Shown in pieces: positions 31,140 to 40,259 of a stretch of 41,237 nucleotides of DNA. Every line of letters begins with the position of its first letter. The first letter of the stretch is position 1. The notes under the pieces are model-generated. The model was given only the letters and a program-made list of their open reading frames with translations. It had not been told where the DNA came from and made no database searches. The translations under genes and the position numbers were made by a program. The DNA is taken from NCBI GenBank assembly GCA_030066715.1, contig JASJBC010000007.1:1-41237 (forward strand). The letters run 5' to 3'. This DNA comes from Acidimicrobiia bacterium (GTDB lineage: Bacteria; Actinomycetota; Acidimicrobiia; Spongiisociales; UBA5794).

Positions 31140-31778
31140 TCAACCGCTCCGTTCCACGGGGCGGAGCACGATGCGATGACGGAACCTCAGGTCCGAACGC
31201 AGATTGAACGCCATCTCCGCAGCAAGCTGGGGAATGAGCCGCACCTCGAGAAGATGGCCGGATTCCTGGCTCCATTGCTCGGCGGCCTCGACTGCCGCCT
31301 CAACATCGGCGACCACGCCGGAGAACAGGACATACCCCTTGCCACCAAGACCGTCCGCCATCCGGACTGCGCTCAATTCCACGTAAGCGGCCTTGACCCC
31401 GGCATCAGCCGCCTGCAGAACCGTCGCCACCCGATCTGTCTCGATGATGCCGAGGGCGTCCCCCGTCACCCAGGCGGCTTCCTCGCCGCCGGCGATGGCG
31501 CCGGTGACCGCCGGATGGATGTCGGGAAGGAAGACGGAGTCCAGCACCGAGGTGGCACCGATACCCAGACCGACGCCGAGCGCCTCGTCGACGCTGGCGG
31601 TATCCCCGCTGACGAGGACCAGGTACTTGCCGGGGTGCACCGTGCCCGCATAGATCGAGCCGAGCGGCGATGCCTTGATCATCGCATCCCCCGAGGTGAT
31701 CCCCACCGCGATCGAGGAGAACTCGATCATGGCTACGGCTGGGTCTGCGCCGGGTGCCTCGCTGCTGAACTCAGACAT
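31140..31778 (-). CDS. BMC-T tandem-domain trimeric shell protein
   Basis: Two BMC domains: 'AMIEFSSIAVGITSGDAMIKASPLGSIYAGTVHPGKYLVLVSGDTASVDEAL' and 'DALGIIETDRVATVLQAADAGVKAAYVELSAVRMADGLGGKGYVLFSGVVADVEAAVEAA'. Confidence 0.9.
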   Translation of the reverse strand: MSEFSSEAPGADPAVAMIEFSSIAVGITSGDAMIKASPLGSIYAGTVHPGKYLVLVSGDTASVDEALGVGLGIGATSVLDSVFLPDIHPAVTGAIAGGEEAAWVTGDALGIIETDRVATVLQAADAGVKAAYVELSAVRMADGLGGKGYVLFSGVVADVEAAVEAAEQWSQESGHLLEVRLIPQLAAEMAFNLRSDLRFRHRIVLRPVERSG

Positions 31779-33228
31779 AGTTCAGTGCCCCCACCACGGT
31801 GACTCGCCGCACTCTCGAGAAGGTACGCGGCCTGGTGAGACCCTCCCCGGTAGGAGAAGCAATCGAGAAAGACGTGAAGCCCTCACCGCCTTCACCGAGC
31901 CCGGCGTAGTTGGGCCCGTTGGCTACGAAGATGCTGCAGTTCATCGCCCGCGCCATCTTTGTGATCGTGGCCACGTTGGTCGAATGGATCGATGCGGTGT
32001 GCCGGAACTTGTGCTCGGACCGCACCGCCAGGTCGATGGCCACATCAACGTCCTTGACTCGGACCACGGGCATCACCGGCATCATCTGTTCGGTCCATAC
32101 GAGAGAGTGCTCACGCGGTACCTCGGCCAGAAGCAGCCGGATCGACGGATCGGTCGTTACGCCGATCGCGCCGAGGATCTTGTCGGCGTCTTTGCCGATC
32201 CACTCGGGGTTGATCAGGCCCGGCTTCGACGGCTGGCCCAACTCCTTGAAGATGACCCGCTCCAGCCGCTTCAGTTCGTGCTCCTTGAGCCGGTAGGCCC
32301 CGGCTGCCGTCATTGCCTGGATGAGCCGATCGGCAACGGTGTCGACGACGATGGTCGTCTTTTCATCCACACAGATGATGTTGTTGTCGAACGAGGCGCC
32401 GTTGACGATGTCCCGGCCGGCCTTGGACACGTCTGCGGTCTGATCGACCACTGCAGGGGGGTTGCCCGGGCCGGCGGTGATCGACTTCTTCTGAGTCTTC
32501 AGCGCTTCTTTGACTACACCCGGGCCTCCGGTAACGAGCAGCACACGAACGTCGGGGTGGTACATGACCTCGCGGGCGCTCTCGAGCGTCGGGTTCGGGA
32601 TGGCTGTGATCAGATCGGGTGGGCCGCCTGCCGACACGATGGCACGATTGAGCAGCTTGATGTTCTCGACCGAGACCCGTTTTGCGCTGGGATGTACGTT
32701 AAAAACAACAGCATTGCCCGCAGAGACCATTGCGATCGAGTTGTTGATGATGGTCGAGGTCGGGTTAGTGGTCGGCGAGATCGACCCGATGACACCGTAC
32801 GGCGCCCACTCGGTGACCATCATCCCGTCGTCGCCGGTGACCGCATGCGGTTCGAGGTCCTCCGGACCAGGGGTGCCGATGGTGACGACCCTGTTCTTGA
32901 TGATCTTGTCGTCGGCGCGGCCGAGCCCGGTTTCCTCCCGGGCCATGTAGGCGAGTTTCTCACCCTCCCGCAGCATGGCCGATCGCATTGCGTCGACGAT
33001 CGTCCGGCGTCCGTCCAAGCCCATGTCGCGGAACTGGACGAAGGCCCGCCGGGCGGCGGCGACCGCCGAGTCGATGGTCGGGAAGATGCCCTCGCCTAGT
33101 TGCTCCTCGTAGGCGGCGAGTTGGTCACCCGCCTGGAGTGCCGGGCCGGCTCTGCCGGCGATGTCGGTGGCGGCAACACGACCCTTGACCCGCTCGATGA
33201 TCGCCTTGACGTCCTGTTCATCGATCAT
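31771..33228 (-). CDS. CoA-acylating aldehyde dehydrogenase (PduP/EutE type), BMC-associated, with N-terminal encapsulation-peptide-like helix
   Basis: 'NGASFDNNIICVDEKTTIVVD' catalytic Cys; 'TPYGVIGSISPTTNPTSTIINNSI'-type motif; N-terminus 'MIDEQDVKAIIERVKGRVAA' amphipathic. Confidence 0.93.
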   Translation of the reverse strand: MIDEQDVKAIIERVKGRVAATDIAGRAGPALQAGDQLAAYEEQLGEGIFPTIDSAVAAARRAFVQFRDMGLDGRRTIVDAMRSAMLREGEKLAYMAREETGLGRADDKIIKNRVVTIGTPGPEDLEPHAVTGDDGMMVTEWAPYGVIGSISPTTNPTSTIINNSIAMVSAGNAVVFNVHPSAKRVSVENIKLLNRAIVSAGGPPDLITAIPNPTLESAREVMYHPDVRVLLVTGGPGVVKEALKTQKKSITAGPGNPPAVVDQTADVSKAGRDIVNGASFDNNIICVDEKTTIVVDTVADRLIQAMTAAGAYRLKEHELKRLERVIFKELGQPSKPGLINPEWIGKDADKILGAIGVTTDPSIRLLLAEVPREHSLVWTEQMMPVMPVVRVKDVDVAIDLAVRSEHKFRHTASIHSTNVATITKMARAMNCSIFVANGPNYAGLGEGGEGFTSFSIASPTGEGLTRPRTFSRVRRVTVVGALNYV

Positions 33229-33234
33229 GCCGGC

Positions 33235-33522
33235 TCACTTCTGATACTTCGTGTCGCCGTTGACTTCCCAGGTGTCGACGATTGCCATGATGACGGCATC
33301 GCAGGGCTTGTCCTTGGTCAGCCCCGTCTGACGGGCGGAGCTTCCCGAGGCGTACATGACCACCTCGTCCACCCCGGCGCCGACTGCGTCGACGGCGACC
33401 ACGTAACCGCCCGTCTCCTCGTTGTTGACGTCGATCTGACGCACAACGAGGAACTTCATGCCTTCGAGCAGCTCTTCTTTGCGGCTGGCTACGAGAGTTC
33501 CTGCCACCCTTCCCAGAAGCAT
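33235..33522 (-). CDS. BMC-P pentameric shell protein, EutN/CcmL family
   Basis: '[31 protein letters not shown]...[24 protein letters not shown]...AIVDTWEV'; strong SD GGAGGTAATCC. Confidence 0.93.
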   Translation of the reverse strand: MLLGRVAGTLVASRKEELLEGMKFLVVRQIDVNNEETGGYVVAVDAVGAGVDEVVMYASGSSARQTGLTKDKPCDAVIMAIVDTWEVNGDTKYQK

Positions 33523-33539
33523 GGATTACCTCCTTGACC

Positions 33540-33569
33540 CGGGCTTGCGACCAGGATGTCGCACGCCCG
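33540..33569 (-). other. Intercistronic stem-loop between BMC-H and BMC-P genes
   Basis: Transcript strand CGGGC-G-TGCGAC-ATCCTG-GTCGCA-A-GCCCG: 11 bp with one mismatch, 6-nt loop, 19 nt downstream of the BMC-H stop. Confidence 0.65.
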
Positions 33570-33587
33570 CGGTTTGCGTCCGGTGGG

Positions 33588-33890
<303 letters not shown>

Positions 33891-33914
33891 CGAAGCTTCT
33901 CCTTTCCGTTTCCC

Positions 33915-34544
33915 TTAAGACTTGTCGCGTCCCGAGACGCCTTCGAGCGCAGCAACCGCAGCTCGCCAGCCGACGTCGATGTCCCTCTCCTCGCCTGCAA
34001 GGTACATGCGGCCCATCGAGCCGAATGACCGTACCTCGAGAATGTTGATGTCGGCCGCCTTCTCTGCCTCGTTGGCTGCCAACGCCGAGTAGACCGCCGG
34101 TTCACACTCCAGCACGTAGAGGGTCTGCCCGGGGATGATCATGTGGCCGTGCCGGTCGCGGTTGACCAGCTGCGCGTGATGATCGTCGATCCGGCGGATG
34201 ATCTGGCTCGACAGCAGCCGCGGCTTGATCCGATCCTGTTCGGTCAGGCTGATGGCGTCAAGGATCGCCTCCCCGGCCGCCCGTGTCTCGGCCTGGTCCG
34301 GCGAGTGGAGCTCGAGAACGCCGTAGTAGCGCTCGATGATCTGCATACCCGGCCACACCTTTGTCGCCTTGAGGGCGACATCGGTGAGTCGGTTGATCTC
34401 AATCCCCGGCGCTACCTCGACCCACAGCGATGCATCGTGGGCCAGCGGGAGGAAGCCCTTGGCGACCGTACCCAGAAAGGCTGCGTACTGCGGCTGCAGG
34501 CTGTCCAGGAACGCATAGGACCTGAGCTCAATACCGGTCGCCAT
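33915..34544 (-). CDS. BMC-T shell protein, CcmP-like (stacking double-trimer type)
   Basis: '[81 protein letters not shown]' closely resembles CcmP; SD AAGGAGATTCC inside deoC. Confidence 0.92.
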   Translation of the reverse strand: MATGIELRSYAFLDSLQPQYAAFLGTVAKGFLPLAHDASLWVEVAPGIEINRLTDVALKATKVWPGMQIIERYYGVLELHSPDQAETRAAGEAILDAISLTEQDRIKPRLLSSQIIRRIDDHHAQLVNRDRHGHMIIPGQTLYVLECEPAVYSALAANEAEKAADINILEVRSFGSMGRMYLAGEERDIDVGWRAAVAALEGVSGRDKS

Positions 34545-35367
34545 TGGAATCTCCTTGATCTCCGCTCACAATCTGCACACCCGCCGAGGCGCCGATACGG
34601 CTTGCCCCGGCGGCAATCATGTCTTCGACATCCTCGAGCGTGCGCACCCCGCCCGAGGCCTTGACCCCCATGTCCGGGCCGACCGTTTCGCGCATGAGCG
34701 CCACGTCGTACACGGTTGCCCCACCCGAACCGAAGCCGGTCGACGTCTTGACGAAATCAGCCTTTGCCTCCTTCGAGAGCGAAGACGCAACGACCTTCTC
34801 CTCGTCGGTCAGCAGCGCCGTCTCCAGGATCACCTTGCACAGCCCGCCGACCTCGTGGGCGGCTTCGGCCACCTTGGCGATGTCCTCGCGCACGTGGTCG
34901 TACTCACCCGACTTCAAAGCGCCGACGTTGAGCACCATGTCGACCTCGCGAGCTCCGTCCCGAAGCGCCCGCCGCGCCTCCATCGCCTTGATCGCCGTGG
35001 TCGTCGCCCCGAGCGGGAAGCCGATCACAGTGCAGGTGACTACCTCGGTTCCGCGCAGGTTCTCCGCAGCACGTTTCACCCAAGTGGGGTTGATACACAC
35101 CGAGGCGAAGCTGTACTCCTTGGCCTCGGCGCACAGCTTGTCGATGTCGCTCGCCGAAGCCTCCGGCTTCAGCAGCGTGTGGTCGATGTACTTGGCGAGG
35201 TCCATCGGCACGTCTGCCGCCTCGCCGTGGAAGCTGACCCTGTCGGCCCCGTTGGCAACGACGTTGCGCACCGCCTCCGGTGATTCGCAGACGTCGTAGC
35301 GCATCGTGAGCGCCGTGAGTACTTCCTGAGTTACGGCCTCGATCAGTGTTTCGCGGTCCATTGTCAT
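34528..35367 (-). CDS. deoC: Deoxyribose-phosphate aldolase, BMC-associated, with N-terminal encapsulation-peptide-like extension
   Basis: 279 aa; '[12 protein letters not shown]', '[10 protein letters not shown]', '[16 protein letters not shown]' (Schiff-base Lys), '[10 protein letters not shown]'; N-terminus '[23 protein letters not shown]'; ATGA overlap with rpiB-like gene. Confidence 0.93.
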   Translation of the reverse strand: MTMDRETLIEAVTQEVLTALTMRYDVCESPEAVRNVVANGADRVSFHGEAADVPMDLAKYIDHTLLKPEASASDIDKLCAEAKEYSFASVCINPTWVKRAAENLRGTEVVTCTVIGFPLGATTTAIKAMEARRALRDGAREVDMVLNVGALKSGEYDHVREDIAKVAEAAHEVGGLCKVILETALLTDEEKVVASSLSKEAKADFVKTSTGFGSGGATVYDVALMRETVGPDMGVKASGGVRTLEDVEDMIAAGASRIGASAGVQIVSGDQGDSNGDRY

Positions 35368-35966
35368 GCCTTCAGATAGCGTCGTTCGATTTCCATGATC
35401 TTGTCTACGCGGCGGGCGTGGCGATCGCCACCCCACGGGGTGTTGAGCCACTCCTGGACGATCTGCCACGCCAGGTTCTCGCCGATCAACCCGGCGCCGA
35501 GGGTCAGCACGTTGGCGAGGTTGTGCTCCCTGCTGTTGCGGGCGCTCGACAGGTCGTAGCAGAGGGCTGCTCGCACCCCGGGGACCTTGTTGGCCACCAT
35601 TGCCGATCCGATCCCGGCGCCGTCGACGATGATCCCCCATCTCACCTTCCCTGAGGAGACGGCACTGGCGACGGCATGTGCGAAGTCCGGGTAGTCGACG
35701 GACTGCGACGAGTCGGTACCGCAATCGAGTACCTCTCTCCCCTGCTCTCGCAAGCGGAACGCCAGACGCTCCTTCATCGGGAAACCACCGTGGTCGGCGC
35801 CGATTGCGATGCCCTCCCCGGACCCGGCAGTGGCCACCGCAGAAGCTGCGGTCTCGGCTGCAGCAGCCGGTTGCTCGGACAGAACCCCGTCGACGATGCG
35901 GGACACCATCTCGCGCACATCTTCGGAATCGGGGCTGCCGGGGATCCGGCTACGAGGCGTGGTCAT
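35364..35966 (-). CDS. RpiB/LacA/LacB-family sugar-phosphate isomerase, BMC-associated, with N-terminal encapsulation-peptide-like extension
   Basis: Core '[48 protein letters not shown]...[17 protein letters not shown]'; extension '[40 protein letters not shown]'; start at second Met. Confidence 0.88.
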   Translation of the reverse strand: MTTPRSRIPGSPDSEDVREMVSRIVDGVLSEQPAAAAETAASAVATAGSGEGIAIGADHGGFPMKERLAFRLREQGREVLDCGTDSSQSVDYPDFAHAVASAVSSGKVRWGIIVDGAGIGSAMVANKVPGVRAALCYDLSSARNSREHNLANVLTLGAGLIGENLAWQIVQEWLNTPWGGDRHARRVDKIMEIERRYLKA

Positions 35967-36024
35967 CGGGGGGAATCCTACTTTGACAATTCGTCTCGGT
36001 TCCTGCACACCTTATGATGGCCTC
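35967..36024. promoter_or_regulatory. 58-bp divergent control region between the BMC operon and the HTH regulator gene
   Basis: Minus: TAGGAT (35980-35975)-N8-ATG. Plus: TATGAT (36013-36018)-N6-ATG. Neither has a clear -35. Confidence 0.55.
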
Positions 36025-36663
36025 ATGACGGACCGCGACCCAGCCTTTCTGTGGGAGACAGAAGCGCTTCGTGCGGCGACACATCGTGTCGTCGAGGCGG
36101 AGCTCGACACCGGCGATGGAGAGGAGCCGGACGGACGCTGGGTGACGTTGCGCGAGGCCAGCCGAGCGACCGGGATTCCCGTCGAGACTCTGCGCAAGTG
36201 GGCGCGCCGCGGAACAATCCCCAGCTACCTGACCCCGACGAACCGGGGGACGAGCATTCGCATGGTGGATCTCGACGGTGTCGAGGTGCGGGCCGCCGAG
36301 CTGGGGCGCGTGACCACCGACGCCAGTGCCGCGCCGCCCCCAGCGCCGACCGACGCCGATCCGGACCAGCCGCCGCCGGGGACGATGCTCGTGCCCATCG
36401 ACGCGTGGAACAAGATGCTCAACCAACTCGGCAACCTGCATGAGGCGGGACAGCAGCTTGCGGCGGCACGGGAGAGAGCGGTAAAGGCCGAAACCGAAGC
36501 GGAGTTCCTGCGCGAGCGACTCGCCGAGATGCGCCACGAGCAGCCCGTCACACCATCGCCCGAGCCTGCGCAGCAGCGCCAGGAACCTGTTGAGCCGCAG
36601 CCCTCGCCCGAGAAGGTCTGGCAGTACCTCGTGCGCCGCTATCGGCTGCGGAAGCCGGGGTAA
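36025..36663 (+). CDS. MerR/excisionase-like HTH DNA-binding protein with coiled coil, divergent from the BMC operon
   Basis: 'WVTLREASRATGIPVETLRKWARRGTIPSYLTPTNRGTSIRMVDLDGVEVRA' HTH; Pro-rich linker; heptad-like 'LGNLHEAGQQLAAARERAVKAETEAEFLRERLAEM'. Confidence 0.75.
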   Translation: MTDRDPAFLWETEALRAATHRVVEAELDTGDGEEPDGRWVTLREASRATGIPVETLRKWARRGTIPSYLTPTNRGTSIRMVDLDGVEVRAAELGRVTTDASAAPPPAPTDADPDQPPPGTMLVPIDAWNKMLNQLGNLHEAGQQLAAARERAVKAETEAEFLRERLAEMRHEQPVTPSPEPAQQRQEPVEPQPSPEKVWQYLVRRYRLRKPG

Positions 36664-36707
36664 TCCCCGATTCACGATCAGGGACTGCCGGTATTAGCCT
36701 CGCCTCA

Positions 36708-37619
36708 ATGACGGCTGCCGCACTCACTGCACATGGTCTCGGTCACGCCTACGGCGACGTCGTAGCGCTGCACCACCTCGACCTGGAGGTGCCTCCGGGG
36801 CGGATCGGGCTGGTTGGAGCCAACGGCGCCGGCAAGACGACGCTGATCAAAGTCCTGCTCGGCATCCTCACCCCCACCGTCGGCAACGTCCAGGTGCTGG
36901 GCGCCGACCCGGCCGAAGACCTCATCACCGTTCGCTCTCGCATCGGCTACATGCCGGAGGGAGAGTGTCTGCCGAAGGACCAAACCGCGGCCGATTTTGT
37001 CTCCTATGCAGCCGAGCTGGCCGGCGTCCCTCCCCACGAATCGCGGCAGCGGGCCTCCGACATCCTGACCATGGTCGGTTTGCACGAGGAGAGGTTCCGC
37101 TATCTCGGCGACTTCTCGACCGGCATGAAGCAGAGAGCGATGCTCGCACAGGCGATAGTCCACGACCCGGAGATGGTCTTCCTGGATGAGCCGACCGCCG
37201 GTCTCGATCCCAGCGGCCGCGAGGAAATGCTCGATCTGATCAGCAGGCTTGGGGGCTTCGGCATCAACGTATTGGTCTCCTCGCACGTTCTTCCCGACAT
37301 CGAACGCACCTGTGACTGGGTCGTGATGCTCGATGGAGGCCAAGTCCTCCGCAACGGCCCGCTGTCCGGGCTGACAGAGACGGGCGTAGTGGAACTCGAG
37401 GTCGTCGATGGGGCCGAGACCGTTGCCGCAGAACTGCGCCGGATGGGGGCACAAGTCGAGACAAGCGGGGAAACGGTGACGATCACCACAACTTCCGGCG
37501 ATCCGTTCGTCGCAGCCCGGGACGCACTGGCGGCCACGGGTGTCCCGCTGCGCAGGCTGGGCGCTCGCTCCACAACGCTCGAGGACATCTTCCTCGGGGA
37601 GGCGCCTGGCGATGAGTGA
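36708..37619 (+). CDS. ABC transporter ATP-binding protein
   Basis: Walker A 'GANGAGKTT'; 'FSTGMKQRAMLAQAIVHDPEMVFLDEPTAGLDP'. Confidence 0.93.
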   Translation: MTAAALTAHGLGHAYGDVVALHHLDLEVPPGRIGLVGANGAGKTTLIKVLLGILTPTVGNVQVLGADPAEDLITVRSRIGYMPEGECLPKDQTAADFVSYAAELAGVPPHESRQRASDILTMVGLHEERFRYLGDFSTGMKQRAMLAQAIVHDPEMVFLDEPTAGLDPSGREEMLDLISRLGGFGINVLVSSHVLPDIERTCDWVVMLDGGQVLRNGPLSGLTETGVVELEVVDGAETVAAELRRMGAQVETSGETVTITTTSGDPFVAARDALAATGVPLRRLGARSTTLEDIFLGEAPGDE

Positions 37620-38502
37620 CAAGACCGGCGTTGTCTACGACCTCGGGTACAAGCCCTACGAAGGCGAGCGGCTCGGCCGGTCCGGCGCCATCAGGGCGAT
37701 GCTCAGGGATGGGCTGAGGCGAACGTTCGGCATACGCCGCAAGTCACGCAAGAAGGTCTATCCGTGGGGGCTTGTGTCGCTCGCATTCCTCCCTGCGATC
37801 GTCTTTGTCGGGCTCGCCTTTGCACTGAGCTCCTTTGCCCCCGAAGCGGAGAGCCCGTTCGGCGGCCACGCCCAGTACATCAGCCTGGTCGGTACCGTGA
37901 TCATCCTCTTCTGCGCATCGGCGGCCCCCAATCTGCTCATCCCGGATCGTGAAGAAGGGGTACTGGCGGTCTACAGCTCGCGACCGATGACGGCGTGGGA
38001 CTACATCTGGGGCCGAGTCGGCGCCTTGGCCCTGGTGTGCTCCGCCTTCTTCCTGCTCCCCAACCTGCTCATGTACGTGGGTTTCGCCGCGCTCGACGAT
38101 GCCGGTCTCGCTTCCGCCCTCATCGACAACCTCGACGATCTCGTCAAGATCCTCGTCACCATGGTGGCGTACGTGGTCGGCTACGGGGCACCGGCACTAC
38201 TCATCTCGACGTACGCCAAGCGGGTCGGGCCTGCGGCCGGGACCTATCTGGCCATCGTTCTGATCTCGCCCGCGTTCGCCGAGCTGTTCCGAACGCTCGA
38301 CTTCCCCGGATCTCGCTACGGCACCCTCATCGCCGTGCTCCAACATCCGGAGGTCATACGCAACTGGGTCTTCGACGAATCGCAAGGGTCCGTCCCCATG
38401 TCGGCGGTCGGCTTCGAGCCTTGGGTATCGGTGCTGTCCATCGCCGCCATGGGTGCAGCAACTATCTACCTGATGGCACGCCGGTATAGGCGGGAGCTAT
38501 GA
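37612..38502 (+). CDS. ABC-2 type permease
   Basis: Start MSDKTGVVYDLGYKPYEGERLGR overlapping the ATPase gene; multiple TM segments. Confidence 0.85.
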   Translation: MSDKTGVVYDLGYKPYEGERLGRSGAIRAMLRDGLRRTFGIRRKSRKKVYPWGLVSLAFLPAIVFVGLAFALSSFAPEAESPFGGHAQYISLVGTVIILFCASAAPNLLIPDREEGVLAVYSSRPMTAWDYIWGRVGALALVCSAFFLLPNLLMYVGFAALDDAGLASALIDNLDDLVKILVTMVAYVVGYGAPALLISTYAKRVGPAAGTYLAIVLISPAFAELFRTLDFPGSRYGTLIAVLQHPEVIRNWVFDESQGSVPMSAVGFEPWVSVLSIAAMGAATIYLMARRYRREL

Positions 38503-39440
38503 CTCTGAATCCCGCACTCGTCGCCGACGCCACCGTCGAGGTCACCTCGGTCTCCAAGTGGTTCGGGCAGAAGGTCGCTGTGTCTGATGTGACGTGTTCC
38601 TTTGGACCCGGCCTCACCGGCCTGCTTGGACCCAACGGAGCCGGGAAGACGACCCTGCTGCGGATGCTCACCGGGCTGACACTGCCATCCCAGGGAGAAG
38701 TTCTGGTCAAGGGAGCGCTGCCCAGAGCGAGCGTGGATCGGTATCGAGAGATCGGGTTCGTGCCGGAAGAGAGCGCGTTGTACAACACCCTCACGGCACA
38801 CGAGTACGTCACGTATGCGGCAACGCTCAGCGGGCTGGGCGATCCCGGCACGGCTGCCGATGGCGCTCTGGCAACAGTGGAACTCTCCGCCGACGCGGAC
38901 CGGGCCATCGGCGGCTTCTCCAAGGGCATGCGCCAGCGCACCAAGGTCGCAGCCGCCCTGGTTCACGATCCGGAGATCCTCGTGCTCGACGAGCCGCTCA
39001 ACGGCACGGACCCGGTGCAGCGAGCTCACCTCATTGCATTGCTGGCCAAGCTGGCGGGTGAAGGCCGCACGGTCATCGTGTCCTCTCACGTCCTGCAGGA
39101 GGTGGAGAGGATGACCGATCGTGTCATCGCCATCGTCGACGGCAAGCTCGCCGCTGCCGGCGACATCGCCGCGATCAGACGAGCGATGTCCCACATCCCG
39201 TATCGGGTTCTCATTGAGTGCAACCGGCCCCGCGACTTCGCTGCTGCGCTACTCGACAACGATGCCGTCTCGAGTGTCACGATCGATGACTCGAGAATCC
39301 TCCTCGAGACCACAGATCTGATCGCCTTGGGTACCGCAGTTTCCCGCCAGGCGCGCGATCTCGACGTGCGCCTCTCCAAGTTCGCTCCCCAGGACGAATC
39401 GCTGGAGAGCGTGTTTCGCTATCTCGTGGGGGGAAGATGA
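38499..39440 (+). CDS. ABC transporter ATP-binding protein
   Basis: Walker A 'GPNGAGKTT'; 'FSKGMRQRTKVAAALVHDPEILVLDEPLNGTDP'; ATGA overlap. Confidence 0.93.
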   Translation: MTLNPALVADATVEVTSVSKWFGQKVAVSDVTCSFGPGLTGLLGPNGAGKTTLLRMLTGLTLPSQGEVLVKGALPRASVDRYREIGFVPEESALYNTLTAHEYVTYAATLSGLGDPGTAADGALATVELSADADRAIGGFSKGMRQRTKVAAALVHDPEILVLDEPLNGTDPVQRAHLIALLAKLAGEGRTVIVSSHVLQEVERMTDRVIAIVDGKLAAAGDIAAIRRAMSHIPYRVLIECNRPRDFAAALLDNDAVSSVTIDDSRILLETTDLIALGTAVSRQARDLDVRLSKFAPQDESLESVFRYLVGGR

Positions 39441-40222
39441 ACGCTTTCCTCGCCATCGTTCGCGTCACCATCAAACAGACCCTGCGGCTGCGCCGTGCCC
39501 TCGGGTTGCTGCTCCTGTCCGGATCGGTTGCGGGCATGTACCTCCTCTTCATGATCGCCACCCGCAACAGCACCAACACGCTGGCGCTGCAACGGGAGGA
39601 GGCGATCGAGGTCTCGATTGGGATGACGATCGGCGTCTTCATGAACATCGTCGTGCCGGTGGTGACGCTGATCATCGCCACCTCCGTCATGGGAGACGAG
39701 CGTCGGGACAACACCATGTCGTTCTTGGTGCTCCGGCCGATCAGGCGGGTTGTGATCGCGGGAGCCAAGGTCACGGCCGCCTTCCTCGAGGCGCTGGTCC
39801 TCACCGGGATCGGCGCTGCAGCATTCGGCATTCTCGTCGGGATCAAGATCGAGACGTTCTCGTACTTCGTGCCGCTGCTGGTCGGGACGACCATCGCCAC
39901 GGCGGCCTATGCCGCGATCTTCGTGCCGCTCGGTTATCTGCTGAAGCGGGCGACACTCATCGGCCTGACCTACGTCTTCATCTGGGAGAACGGGATTGCT
40001 GCTGCGGTGCCGGCCCTGTCCAGCCTCTCGCCGTGGCGGATCGGGGCGAGCGCCATCGCCGGGCTTGCTCCCCCCGAGTTTCAGGAGTTGGTCGGGAGCG
40101 AGTTTGGCTTGGGCGCCATCGATCCTGGAGCCGGTGGCGCCGTCATCAAAGCGGTTGTTCTGATGGCCGTGTGCTCCGCAATCATGGCCTCCATCCTGCG
40201 CCGGCGCGATCTGGCCACCTGA
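39437..40222 (+). CDS. ABC-2 type permease
   Basis: About six TM segments; ATGA overlap with the upstream ATPase gene. Confidence 0.85.
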   Translation: MNAFLAIVRVTIKQTLRLRRALGLLLLSGSVAGMYLLFMIATRNSTNTLALQREEAIEVSIGMTIGVFMNIVVPVVTLIIATSVMGDERRDNTMSFLVLRPIRRVVIAGAKVTAAFLEALVLTGIGAAAFGILVGIKIETFSYFVPLLVGTTIATAAYAAIFVPLGYLLKRATLIGLTYVFIWENGIAAAVPALSSLSPWRIGASAIAGLAPPEFQELVGSEFGLGAIDPGAGGAVIKAVVLMAVCSAIMASILRRRDLAT

Positions 40223-40259
40223 TCCGCGGAAAACCCGGCGCGACCGCTACCTTGGCAGG

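Noticed and set aside
31675-33099. 474-aa plus-strand ORF opposite the aldehyde dehydrogenase
   Set aside because: Antisense shadow ORF in GC-rich DNA; His/Arg/Asp-rich with no domain; the minus-strand AldDH is unambiguous.
35368-35724. N-terminal 119 residues of the 398-aa deoC ORF
   Set aside because: Overlaps the isomerase CDS in another frame and is Arg-rich; the ATGA start at 35367 gives a clean 279-aa protein.
35983-36018. TTGACA...TATGAT as a canonical promoter for the HTH gene
   Set aside because: Spacer is 24 nt, too long for a sigma-70 promoter; the leaderless interpretation using TATGAT alone fits better.
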